From contig CAVNZM010000004.1 of the NCBI GenBank assembly GCA_963693365.1, forward strand, positions 1,860,001 to 1,924,000: a stretch of 64,000 nt of DNA, read 5' to 3'. Position 1 is the first letter of the stretch; every line of letters begins with the position of its first letter. A model generated the notes under the pieces. It was not told where the DNA came from. It did not search any database and worked only from the letters and a program-made list of their open reading frames with translations. Positions 53,693 through 64,000 of this stretch are shown here, piece after piece. Both the position numbers and the translations under genes were made by a program. This DNA is from Amoebidium appalachense (lineage: Eukaryota; Ichthyosporea).

Positions 53693-54460
53693 GTAAGAAT
53701 GGGGGGGGGGGGGGGGAGGGGGGGGGGGGGAGATCTGCTAGTGTGGTATGTGCTCCTCCCCCCCCCCCCCCCCCCCACCACCACCACCACCATCCCCCCC
53801 CCCCCCCCCCCCCCGATGCTGCATAGTTGAATGTTTGCCTTTGCATGTGTCCTGCACCATGCTTCTCATCGTGTATGCGTACTTCGTACTGTGTTCCGCA
53901 TTCAAACCCCCCCCCCCACCCCCTCCCCCCCGCCCATTCCTTCCGCTTCCTAATCCAATTATAACGCCACCTGTGTAATGTCTCGCTAACGTGTTTCAAA
54001 CCCCCCCCCCCCCCCCCCCCGCCCCTTCCCCCCATATATACACACATCTTCCTTACTCATGTGTTTGCTCCTCTTCCACACACACACACACTGATTCGTA
54101 CACACGAGGCCATGTCTGTCTCTCTCTCTAGGCTACCACCAATGCTTTTCCTTTCTCCCCTGTCCCCTTAGCCCGCCACCTAGGTCTTGCCCTCCCCCCC
54201 CCCCCCCCCCCCCCCCCCCAAACATGCACACCCACCCACACCCACCAACCCACTCACTCACCCACCTGCCAACCCACCCACCCGCCCCCTCGATCCCAAC
54301 CACTCTTCCCCCCCCCCCCCCCCCCCCCCTCCTTTTTTTCTCTTCTTTCTTTCTTTCTTTCTTTCTTTCTCTCCTTTTTTTTTTTTTTTTTGGTGGAGGG
54401 GGGGAAGGGGAGAATGGGGGAGGCAACATATTTACGCGCTTGGCACAGCCCCTTTACCAG
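53693..54460 (+). other. Intron 4 of the receptor pseudogene
   Basis: Donor GTAAGAATGG and acceptor CTTTACCAG. It contains G and C runs, a CAC repeat (53775-53790), a 5'-truncated copy of the poly-C-ended repeat, CA repeats and a (TTTC)n tract (54340-54368). Confidence 0.75.
53814..53919 (+). repeat. Copy C of the poly-C-ended repeat, 5'-truncated
   Basis: Starting at GATGCTGCATAGTTGAATG it follows the copy at 33124 closely (CTTTGCATGTGTCCTGCACC, then GTATGCGTACTTCGTAC) and ends CGTGTTCCGCATTCAAAC with poly-C. The first half of the element is missing. Confidence 0.8.
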
Positions 54461-54799
54461 AGGATGTGGAATCGACGCCGGTGGAACGATGGAAGCCGCC
54501 AGAGGCTGCGAATTTCGGCCATCACCCAATCGGTCCCCCTGACCTACCCCTTAACCCTACCACTCGCCACCACCGAATACCGCCAACGGGTTAAACCATT
54601 CCGGAATTTCCTTGCGGAGTACATTTACCGGAATCTCTCACTGGAGGAAGCAGCGAAATCCGCCTGTGAGCAGGTGGAGTATGCATTTGCCCCGTTAACT
54701 TGTACGGAAAACGAACACTACGAGGTGGTGGTGGCTGACCAGGACTGCAGCAACGACGGAGAGATCACAATCGTCTATGCCTATAAAGGGGAGAACGAG

Positions 54800-55184
54800 G
54801 TATGCCCCCCTCCCCCCCTTCCTGACCCCTTCTAGGCTACCAATTTGGACCGGATCTATCCCCCATTCCCCCGGTCCCTCCTTTCTTTAGTAATAGGTAG
54901 AGGTCCTCCCCCCCCCCCCCCCCCCCACCCGCCCCCTCCTTCCCCTTGCCCTTGCCACCACGCCGCCTTTGATATTAACCCTTGTGCCACCTAGGCAATG
55001 GTAGGTAGAATAGCTAAGGGTGTGAAGGGGAAGCAAAGGGGAGGCGGGGGAGGGAGGATTGGGTGTGGGGGGGGGGGGGGGGGGGGGGGGGGGAGAGGGG
55101 GGTGGGGGGTGCGTGGGTGCAGTGTGTGTGTGTGTGTGTGTGGGTTGGGGGGGGGGGGGGGGGAGGCAGTGTTTCTTTTTCTCT

Positions 55185-55215
<31 letters not shown>

Positions 55216-55360
55216 GTCACACAGGCAGGAAGCTGGGGAGGGGGAAAGGGTCGTGGAATGTCTTCGTCCAATAGTATGGTGGTAGGTTTGCACATCTGAT
55301 TCACTAACTACCTCTGAAACCTCCCCCCCCCCCCCCCCCCCCCCCCCGGATCATATGCAG
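54800..55360 (+). other. Intron 5 of the receptor pseudogene
   Basis: Donor GTATGCCC and acceptor ATATGCAG. It contains G runs (55068-55092), a T(n)G(n) compound tract (55186-55216) and a C run (55322-55347). Confidence 0.8.
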
Positions 55361-56090
55361 GTGAAGTACTGTCGGCTAAACGACACGGTCACAGCCCCCT
55401 GCCAAGGTGGTCTAATCGGAAATGGCCAGCCAATCGCAGTGGTCTGTCCATACGTGGGCGAAAAAACCCCCAACGCAAAGGGGGTCTATGCAATTTGCGG
55501 TGTCGGAATTTCATACTGCGTTATTCTTATGGTTCTTCTTTTCGTAGCGAGAGAGAAAAAAGCCATTCGTTCGGAGAGTCTGGCGTTTTCAGAGGCGATA
55601 GTGTTTGGGTGTGTATACTTATACAGGTCAGTCCTTTCATGTTTGCCGGTGAGCCAACGCAAATTCGTCTCCATGCCGGTGTGTGGCTCCTAAGCATCGG
55701 ATCCGCAATCCTTTTCTCGTCTTTCCTCGCCAAAACCTCCCGCATACACCGAATTTTCGTCAGTTCGCGTCTCGTAAAATCGCTCCGGTTAACCGACGGG
55801 AAACTTCTCGCGTCGTTTATGTTTCTTCTTGGTATCGATATTCTTCTGCTGTGCCTGTTTTCTTTCGTCAATAAAGTGCAGATTGTCTTTCAACACAATT
55901 TGTAGATTACCAAAAACTATTAATGAACGGTACGGAAAACCACGGTGAGCTCCGAGGTGCATTCATAGGGGAACACGGGGGCCACATCACATATGCGGCC
56001 GTACGGGTCAATGTGACGTCATTTGGCATCCTTCTGATCATCTACCATGCCATTCTCCTGTGGATGCTTGCTTGTGTGCTGTCCTACATG

Positions 56091-56300
56091 GTGAGTGTCG
56101 ACCCCCTCTCCCCTCTCACCCCTCTCACCCCTCCCTCCCCTTTCCATTCTCCCCCCTCCCTCCCCCCCTCACCCCCCACCCCTCCGTCCCCCCCCCCAAA
56201 AAAAACAAACAATGCCATCCCCCCTTCTCCCCCCCTCCATAGCATTATGCAAGAATACTTGTGCGCACACCTGTAACACAAAGTGATCAAGCCTATCCCC

Positions 56301-56331
<31 letters not shown>

Positions 56332-56460
56332 AAAAAAAAAAAAAAAAGACATACACACACTGGTTCCACCACGTGATATGTACACACCAAAAAACAGACA
56401 AAGAACTTCGGAAATGTAAAAGAAATAAATAAGCGTCAAGCCTCTCAGCCTCAGGCCAGC

Positions 56461-56523
<63 letters not shown>

Positions 56524-56647
56524 TGACGCCGTTTTACATATCAAATGTTTGGCTCGCCAGACTCGTGACTATGATAAGGTCGGACCTGATCGAGACAATT
56601 TTTTTGAAAGGTGAAATTTTTCTCACCCACCCTGCCATATTCCCCAG
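56091..56647 (+). other. Intron 6 of the receptor pseudogene with two C(n)A(n) tracts
   Basis: Donor GTGAGTG and acceptor ATTCCCCAG. Two compound tracts, 56299-56347 and 56461-56519, each a C run followed by an A run, lie about 110 bp apart. Confidence 0.85.
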
Positions 56648-57349
56648 GTGTGCCGAGTGCCCAGCCAATACAAAGAGAGCCGCTTTATTTTCTTCTAAGT
56701 TAACATGGTGGCCCTGGTTGTTGTGATCCTTGCAGCCATTGGTGCTATCCAACTACGTACAGACCCAAGCGTGACTTTAAATCACTGGAAACTTATACGT
56801 CAGGAGCACGGGCTATGTTTCTGGCTTATGGTATTCTCCTTCCTGTGACCATGAGCATCATATGCACTGTTATGTTTGTGCCGAAATTACTTCATTCCAT
56901 CGATATTCGCATTATTAACAGTACGCCAAAAGGTGTTGCTTCTACTAGTCGGGACCAATCGTACGAGTCAGAGTAAAGGAAGGAACGAGACAGAAAACGA
57001 GGGGAAAGCGAGCAAACGTGAGTTGGAGCTTTTGCGAGAGGTGGAGGAATTGTCGCAGGAAACAGCGCTTTTTAAAGAAAAACTTATGACTTTGGCCAAC
57101 GCGCACAAACATGCAGGAGGAGAGATCGGATTGGATGCAGATCACGAAGATAATTCACGTTCAATCGTAAAGGAGGGGTCTATGAGAGTGGCGTCAAAAG
57201 CGGCTTCACACACAAGTGTCACGGCCAAATCTTTGTCAAATTCAACTGGGGGGGTTGCTGATCAGCCCAGTGCGTACACTGCAAGTAATAGCACCAGTAC
57301 TAATGGGCTGCTTGCGGGTATGTCCGGCACGGATATCGCACATGTCTGA

Positions 57350-57827
57350 TTGACTTAGTGGCAGGAGTATGTATCATATTGAATATGCCTGCCAGGCGTG
57401 AAAGCATATCCGAAGTGGTTTTACATTTGAGAGGAATAGTCTGTCATAATTCACATAAGTGTGTGTAATACCATGGCCTTTTTTTAGCAGGCTGCTATGA
57501 TAGTAGCCTTTTATCTTTTTTTAATTTATTTTATCAGTATTCTTCGATGACACTGTAGCACACTCTAAACTACTTGGTTCTTCCGATGGCCCTGCTGCAG
57601 TGGAGGGGATGCAACTTGATATTTAAAAGATGTGGAGACAGTGACACACAACACACTAGTAGTAATTCATCGACGAAAAAGTCTACATCTTTCAAAGTAG
57701 ATTCTGGATAACAGTGCTTATATAGCCCCAGGGCAAGGCTTAAGTTTGGTTTTGTGTGACATGTAGTCGATATGGTACTGTAGGATGCCAAGAAGTGAAC
57801 TGATGATAGTGGCACAGAAAGTGTTCC

Positions 57828-57863
<36 letters not shown>

Positions 57864-58004
57864 CTTTCCAGTTTCAATAAACTTGCTTATTGTGACAGTT
57901 GCCACACTAGTAACATTTATGTTTGCAACGCGAATACCGTGAATATACGTTTACTAATGTACATGCCCCACGGAAGGTGAAGATGATTTAGGCTACGTAT
58001 ACTA

Positions 58005-58038
<34 letters not shown>

Positions 58039-58474
58039 CCGGGAAGAAACGCACACACACACACACACACACACACTGACACACACACACACACACACAT
58101 ACACACACACACATGCACATCCACACTAGTCAAACAGCATGGCAATAATGTCACACACACACCGTCCCCTCCCCCCCCCCCCCACTACCCCTCCTCTCTC
58201 TTTTCTCTAGCTCAGGTGACACACGCATACACATCCTCACGTCAGTAATGCCTATAATCCCTCACTTAGCACTTCCGAAAGGAATCACACACCAAAACAA
58301 TTCACCACTAAGTCTTGTATGTTTCTCTACAACACTCGAACTTCGTGGTCAACTTCAATGACATGGCATACATATAGGACGAACAAGGCGTTGTTATCAT
58401 GAAGTGAAGGAGGAGTGACCATGGGTGGGTGGGGATGGGCGTGTGGTTGGGCGGGCGTTGGAAGGGGAGGGGGG

Positions 58475-58511
<37 letters not shown>

Positions 58512-58894
58512 GGAGGGAGGAGGGGGGGAGGGGGGGGGGGGGGGGAGGGTCAAACATCATCTTTACCGTAAGTGGGCAGACACAAGGCTGATGCTTCACT
58601 CCGAGGACATGCTTGAGAGCTACCTAACGAGGCGGCCAATCACAAAGCCGGGCCCCCCTTTCTTTGACCATGGCATAAGTTGATTACAAACAACTTCCGA
58701 TAGGGGGCCTAAATGCATGCCGAATCCATGACGATGAGGTATCTCCCGTTTAAATAAAACTCGGCCGTTGTGGGAAAGAAGGAAGTCGTGAAAGTCATGT
58801 TTTGTACGGAAGCAAGAGAGAGTGATCTGCGAGCGAGAGCGAGAGAAGAGAGAGAAAGAGAGGGAGGAAGAGAGGAAGGGAGGGAGGGAGGGCG

Positions 58895-58925
<31 letters not shown>

Positions 58926-59077
58926 GGGAGAGAGGGAGGGAGGGGGGGGGGGAGAGAGAGGAGGAGAGAGAGAGCCATTAAGAAAGAGAGTGTGTGTGGG
59001 TGACCGAGAAGGGGTCACCGGTGGAATGGGTAGGTGGGTGGGTGGGGGGGGGGGGGGGGGGGGGGGGGGAGGGGGAG

Positions 59078-59149
<72 letters not shown>

Positions 59150-60122
59150 GAGAGAGAGCCTCAGGGAGAGAATGAGAGGCCAAAACCATTCGGCAATCAC
59201 ATGCGCAGGGTCTACATAATGATTGAGAAGGCACCTACCCTTAAGTCAGCACGGTGGTGGTTTTAACATGCCGCAGCACCCTGGATTTGTTAAAACTCAA
59301 TGCACGCAACCTTTCTGGTTCTATTAGACTATATATACACATACAAAATCACTGTGTCCCACACCCACACGGGGCACAAAAAAAACATACTACTATCATA
59401 CTGCACGCACATACATACACGAGCATGACCACACACACACACACACACACTACCGTCATACTGCAAGTCCTTTCTAATGTAGGGCATTCTCCCAACGCCT
59501 CCCCCCGTTTTGGAGGGAACAAACAAAGAATACAACACGCTGTCTCCGCACACCTTCAGCAATTTTACCATTTATTGCTACAAACATAAGTAGAACTGTT
59601 GACCTGCCTGCTGGCCAACGTAATTTCAAAATATATGCGCCACCCATGGCAGCACCTTGCACTCCTCGAGAACCAGCTTGAGGGTTTTATGTTTTTATAA
59701 ATATACTGTTACACAGAGACCTTTCTTAGTTTAGAATTTCCTTGCTCCGAAATGTGTGTGGTGCATACATTGTTTAGCACCCAGTTTACCATAACCCCGA
59801 ACGAAGGACTGCCGTGTCGGGATAAATAGTGCCGTTTTGTTTCCCAAATATGTATATTAACAGAGGTTTAAATGACACTCGTGCATCAATGGCGAGACAG
59901 ATGCATACGGATTTGAAGATTTTTCGAAAAGTGTAAGATGACAGATAGGATCATAGAACTTCAGAGACACCAAAGTAAATACATTTTGGCAGCTGGTTTG
60001 GCTCTGATGCATAAGCCTTTGTGCAAGGTGCTGTTCCTAGATGCGTTGCGTTTCCCCCCCTTTTGATAAACTAAGATCGTGGCGGAAATGCCAGAAGCGG
60101 CGGAATGTCCAGAAGGTCGGCA
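57350..60122. other. Intergenic region with simple repeats
   Basis: No gene is supported. It contains a T run (57831-57863) followed by an AATAAA at 57876, which could be the receptor gene's polyadenylation signal. It also holds a C run (58003-58035), CA repeats, a G block (58472-58545), AG-rich sequence (58820-58980), a G run (59044-59069) and (AG)n (59081-59139). Confidence 0.55.
59081..59139. repeat. (AG)n microsatellite
   Basis: A 59-bp AG array following a G run. Confidence 0.95.
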
Positions 60123-60251
60123 TCACTCATCCATGTCAAACATGCACACGTGGTCGCCAACCAGAACCCTGCAAGAATACTCGTCAGTCCGGGGCAACAC
60201 GTGACATCACAAAAAATTGATGCCATGAAACAGAAAAAGGCCAAAAAAGGC

Positions 60252-60289
<38 letters not shown>

Positions 60290-60870
60290 CCTAAAAAAAA
60301 CGCCAAGAATCCAAGCAGCAACAGCAGACACCGAGTTTCGGACCCCCAGAAGAACCTGATGTCCAATCAATATTATGATGTCAGCTCATCTTCAACACTT
60401 AGAGAGGGAGCCGAGCCAGAGACAACTACCAGACCTAGCAGAAGAAGAAGAAGGAGCATAAAAGAGAAAAACACAGAGAAAAAGAACTTTAACGTGTGGT
60501 GGTCGTACCTTGGTGTTTGGTTGGCTGAAGGCTGTGGTGGTTCCTCGGAGTCGTTTCCTGACAAGCTATCGCTCGACTCAGACTCCACAGCAGGGGGAGG
60601 AGGTCGTAATAGACCCCTTCGTATCAACATCTTCTCGGCATGGAGCCTCTGACTGAAATGCATTCGCGACAACCAGCTTTGGTAAACATCGGGTTGTGAT
60701 GCTGAGGTGGTTGGTCGCGCTACCCTCTCTTTGTGCTTGATATTAAACGAAATGGCATTTTGTGACTTCGTGGCCATCATATTCTCGGCTTGCTCAGGCT
60801 CGCCTTTCTTTCCACCAATCCTTCCGCACGCGTCACACCAGCCCTGCGCTCCCACGGTTGGCCGGCACAT
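60123..60870 (-). CDS. Small two-exon protein of unknown function
   Basis: The larger exon is 60509-60870 (minus strand, ATG at 60870) and ends at donor GTACGACC. The last exon, 60123-60168, follows acceptor TTCTTGCAG. The phase fits (AG|G) and the joined frame is 136 codons including TGA. The protein has a CDACG cysteine pair near its N-terminus, a basic middle (KHKERVARP and RLHAEKMLIRRG), a Pro run, an acidic Ser-rich part (ESESSDSLSGNDSEE) and an acidic end (FDMDE). The frame stays open upstream to 60939, so an earlier start or an upstream exon is possible. I do not recognise a family. The 340-bp intron holds an A run of about 34. Confidence 0.5.
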
Positions 60871-61790
60871 GAATGCTTCTTGGCTATCACCCGGCGACGG
60901 GATGCTCACAGAAAAACAAAAACAAGGAAATTGTGGCACAAAAATGTGCTACTGCACACTCCTCGGACTAGAAATCAATAAAAATCCCTCTCCGAGTCAA
61001 TGAACCAACTATGCGAACACCAAGAGGAGACGACTGCTTGAGTGCAGCATTAACACCACCGCATGTCTATTGTAGCAGGGCGGCCAAGGGGTTTTGACAG
61101 GGCACAAAAGTTCCTTATTCATCACAGCTGGCCTGCTAAGGGAATCTCAGCAACTCCCGTAGAGAACAAAGATAAGCAAAACGGGAAACTAAACACAAAA
61201 CCACACGGCAACTTTTACTCCTTATCTCACACAACTTCACACATACACACAAACTGCTCTTATAAAATCTGCCAGAAGAAACCTACAATAGTCATAAAAC
61301 GAAAACGAAGACTGATGTGTTTCAAGAAAGACAACGCTGTGTGTGTGCTGGGAAAAAGCCAATGCTTGCATGGATCCATGTGTACTAATTGGCCTGGGAC
61401 AGTGGTTTGTGTCGGTATATAATTTCCGTGATATCAACGGGTACTAAATTGTAAAAAAAACATAAATCTCTTATAAGCTGTAACAAAATACAATGACTGG
61501 TAGATAATAAGATTTAAACGTTTGAATAATAAAGGCTCTGTCCGAGCACCACCTATGCTACATAGCACTGATTGGCTACTTGACAACACCTCGTGCGTGC
61601 GTAGCCAATACGATGAAGAATTCGAGTTTTTACAGATCTATCTTCTGAAGTGGCGGCATCTCAGGAGAAGGTGTCAGGAAAAACCTCTCAAGGGTTTGTA
61701 TTATTTCATATGCACACTATGAATTTTATGAATATGTTTACTACCATATATTTACTGTGTAAAACTTAATCCTGAGTGACATTTTTTATG
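60871..61790. promoter_or_regulatory. Upstream region of the small minus-strand gene, with paired CCAAT boxes
   Basis: Ordinary mixed sequence. ATTGGCTAC at 61571-61579 and its inverse GTAGCCAAT at 61601-61609 form a 9-bp inverted pair of CCAAT-type boxes. A short exon-like plus frame after 61638 (TTTTTACAG) is too weak to call. Confidence 0.3.
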
Positions 61791-61862
61791 AGTGGCTCAG
61801 CATATGAGTCAGTCAAATCACTGCGGCTGAGCAGCCGCTTTGTAAGCTACTGCTGAGCCACT
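61791..61862. repeat. 72-bp inverted-repeat element with nested palindrome
   Basis: AGTGGCTCAGCA (61791-61802) is mirrored by TGCTGAGCCACT (61851-61862). Inside, GCGGCT and AGCCGC form a second hairpin. Ten bases downstream is another perfect hairpin, GGTCGGC/GCCGACC (61872-61888). No clear target duplication was found. Confidence 0.6.
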
Positions 61863-62073
61863 TGATCGATAAGGTCGGCGCCGCCGACCAAGCGGCTCCT
61901 GGACGCGTGCCCCGCCGTGCTAATCCTGGGAATCGTCATCCAAGCGCACGGCTGACAGCGATGGGATAGATTGCATCACGTGCAAACACATATAAAGCAA
62001 AGATACCCATTTGGCAAGACATTTATTTGAAAAAAAGAAGGAAAACGACATACACACATCTCCGGCGCTATGA

Positions 62074-62081
62074 GAAGATTC
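62074..62081. repeat. MITE target-site duplication, left
   Basis: GAAGATTC, identical to 63111-63118. Confidence 0.85.
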
Positions 62082-63110
62082 CAAGGCATTGCTCACCCCC
62101 CTGTCGGTCCGGCCCGGTCCGGTCTGCCATTTAAAATTTGGCGGTCGGGTCCCGGTCCGAATTCGGTCCTTTTTGCCCCCCCCGCTCCCCCCCTCCCCCC
62201 CCCCCCCCCCCCCCCCCTGCATATGGACCCCCCCCCCCCCCCCGCTCGGGGGCCCTCGGTGGCCCGGCTCCTTCTACCCCCCCCCCCCCCCCCCCCCCCT
62301 GCACCTAGTTCTCCCCCACGTGCGACCCTCCCACGGCCCTTCATCTCTCTCTCTCTCTCTCTCTCTCTCCCCCTCACCTCACCTCATGATCATGAGATCT
62401 GATCTCCATCTCGAGCTCCCTCCTTATAACCGGTTCACACCCTCCCCTGGACCCCCCGGCCCCCCCCCCCCCCCCCCTCCCTCCCCCCGGTTTCCACCCC
62501 CCCCCCTCCCAAACCCCGGGCAGCTCTCCAGCATGCCCATCCCCCTCCCCTCCCCCCCCCCCCTCCCCCCCCCCTCCCCCTCCTTTTCCCTGCTCCCCCC
62601 CCTTCCCCCTCGAGCTCATGATCAGTCTCCTTCGAATTCCCCTGGTCGCCACTACCGCCAGAGTTAGCGCTGTCTGGCACAACAACGGGGATTCTCCTCC
62701 CTTCATATCCTTTTGCGGTAAGTATGAGCATATGGACACATACTGGCCCACTCAGTTCATTACGTGGCTGAGTCTCGCCTCCTCATTTCAGAGATCTGAA
62801 AGATCCTGTCGAGCTACATATGTCCGGGGATAGAGATATGAAGAAAGAGCATGCATGCGTGTGTGTGAAAAGAGAGGAAAGAGAGTGGAGAAGAGAGTGT
62901 AGAGGGCGCGCGGAGAGGAGAGGGAGAGGATAAGGAAAGGGCGGAGAGAGCCGGGCATAGTCATAACGAGGAAAACACAGGAAAACAACTAGTACCTGCA
63001 CAAAAAAAAGTGCTGAATACACTGGTCCTCACTTTTGAGGACCGGACCGGTCCGGTCCGACCCCAGGACCGGTCCGAACCGTCGGTCCGGTCCAGACCGG
63101 CAATGCCTTG
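62082..63110. mobile_element. hAT-type MITE (non-autonomous DNA transposon)
   Basis: Perfect 11-bp terminal inverted repeats, CAAGGCATTGC at the left and GCAATGCCTTG at the right, are flanked by an identical 8-bp direct repeat GAAGATTC. Both the CAAGG terminus and 8-bp target duplication fit the hAT superfamily. Inside each end is a block rich in GGTCCGG (left about 62104-62165, right about 63044-63098), partly inverted, as expected for subterminal transposase-binding repeats. The interior is low-complexity (C runs, CT repeats) with no transposase frame, so the element would need a transposase supplied elsewhere. Confidence 0.85.
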
Positions 63111-63118
63111 GAAGATTC
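63111..63118. repeat. MITE target-site duplication, right
   Basis: GAAGATTC, identical to 62074-62081. Confidence 0.85.
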
Positions 63119-63362
63119 TCGATCGAGAGGATTTAAAAATTTAGCATTTGGATATGCCATATGGGACTGGGGGTTTACGCTGTTTACTCGAGGCAAAGAG
63201 AACCAGTCTCAGGTATGGGGGGGGGTTTTGCTCGGAATATCCCCTCAGCGGTATATCATGATCACGTACATAGATGTCGGGTGGTGACTATATATCAGGG
63301 TTTACTTTCTCTACGAGACACCATAAAGACTACAAGGAGAAATCAATTAGTTGGGGTTCCCC

Positions 63363-63395
<33 letters not shown>

Positions 63396-63427
63396 GCGCT
63401 CCCCTCGGGACACTCGGTATCAGCTGG

Positions 63428-63429
<2 letters not shown>

Positions 63430-63486
<57 letters not shown>

Positions 63487-63507
63487 TGTTTGTGTGTGTG
63501 TGTGCGC
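63430..63507. repeat. (GT)n microsatellite
   Basis: A GT array with a few interruptions, just past a T run of about 29 at 63364-63392. Confidence 0.95.
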
Positions 63508-63512
63508 GTGCG

Positions 63513-63944
63513 CTATAATTTTGTAGTGATGTGTTTCTCAAGCCAATCAATACATCTAATAAACAGGTCGTAGTTACGCGTGTTTAGTATAAAATCAAGG
63601 ATGTTGTAATTTACAGGTAGGCTATCTTTCTGGGTGTCTGTTGTGAATGTGACGTGTGTGTGTTGCGGTATTATGTGGTCTATCAAACTACATTTGGCGA
63701 TACATGACCGGTTAAACTGGTGTGTGTGTGTGTTGTTTGGGCATGCAAATGATGCCACCTTATACTTATTAGATCTCCACTGTATAGCACGTGTACAGTA
63801 AAAGCGTGGTAATTGATCAATAATACCATCAGCTAGAGAAAGACCAGTTCTACAGGAAGGTAATATGTATTTAGGTGTTATACACTTGCGAGTGCCATAT
63901 TTGGCAATATGGTTGAGGCGGTCAGTATATATAAAACGAGACAT
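63513..63944 (-). CDS. Possible C-terminal fragment of a LINE reverse transcriptase
   Basis: A 143-codon minus-strand frame near the window edge, not low-complexity. It contains FNRSCIAKCSLIDH, which resembles the FNR(x)HxxxC pattern near the C-terminus of some non-LTR retrotransposon polymerases, followed by QHTHV and a hydrophobic/aromatic end. The catalytic YADD region would lie beyond the window. A cellular gene is an alternative; the family call is weak. Confidence 0.3.
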   Translation of the reverse strand: MSRFIYTDRLNHIAKYGTRKCITPKYILPSCRTGLSLADGIIDQLPRFYCTRAIQWRSNKYKVASFACPNNTHTHQFNRSCIAKCSLIDHIIPQHTHVTFTTDTQKDSLPVNYNILDFILNTRNYDLFIRCIDWLEKHITTKL

Positions 63945-64000
63945 AAGGCTTAGTTTTTCAAGGTGTATGCTTTCATCGGGTCTAGTGTCGTGTGGTATCT

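Noticed and set aside
55876-55905. A 30-nt GT...AG segment that could be a tiny intron in the receptor gene
   Set aside because: Removing it puts a TAA in frame five codons later. A missing A in the AAA run explains the frame better.
61522-61722. A 66-codon plus frame
   Set aside because: Short, no family resemblance, and it overlaps the CCAAT-type inverted pair. Chance is likely.
63364-63420. Second poly-A retroposon (T run at 63364-63392)
   Set aside because: No target duplication was found on either side and the adjacent sequence does not match the 49.2-kb element.

Overview
This is a nuclear DNA window from a eukaryote with intron-rich protein genes embedded in very large amounts of simple sequence: poly-C/poly-G runs up to 104 nt, and (CA)n, (AG)n and (CTCC)n tracts. 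There is no operon structure, rRNA, CRISPR array or recognisable tRNA. An AIRIM (C1orf109)-like gene, class C GPCR-like genes, a HECT ubiquitin ligase and a NO VEIN-like ATPase suggest a unicellular opisthokont relative. An ichthyosporean-type holozoan is my best guess, but it is an inference and I cannot name the species.

Layout. 1-4.0 kb: pyrimidine-rich low complexity and anonymous sequence. 4.07-6.05 kb (+): exons of a probable seven-transmembrane receptor, incomplete. 8.6-11.4 kb (-): AIRIM-like gene. 14.5-23.4 kb (+): a four-exon gene for a protein of about 1,847 residues joining a class-3-lipase-like domain, two membrane segments, a P-loop GTPase, UBA-like motifs and a C-terminal HECT domain. 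25.2-47.7 kb (+): a 22-exon gene whose exons join without a frame break into 2,735 residues, with a GHKL-type ATPase domain and a C-terminal DUF3883 nuclease-fold domain (NO VEIN-like). 50.0-57.3 kb (+): a class C GPCR whose ectodomain resembles a bacterial family-1 solute-binding protein; it carries several frame breaks, a nonsense codon and a palindromic insertion, so I call it a pseudogene or badly mis-sequenced. 60.1-60.9 kb (-): a small two-exon gene of unknown function. 61.8-64 kb: mobile-element territory, with a hAT-like MITE and a possible LINE fragment.

Mobile DNA is directly visible. A poly-A retroposon (SINE-like) with a 14-bp target duplication lies at 49.16-49.38 kb. A roughly 1-kb hAT-type MITE with 8-bp target duplications lies at 62.08-63.11 kb. 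A 32-bp perfect palindrome flanked by 8-bp repeats sits inside a GPCR exon. An intronic repeat family ends in poly-C. Most introns carry long C or G runs, and compound C(n)A(n) tracts recur with fixed polarity.

The genes share no evident pathway. The HECT fusion would be a membrane-tethered ubiquitin ligase. The NO VEIN-like protein would be a nuclear or chaperone-like ATPase with a nuclease fold. AIRIM belongs to a ribosome-biogenesis and replisome AAA+ complex in animals. Exon boundaries were inferred from GT/AG signals and phase consistency, without transcript evidence.
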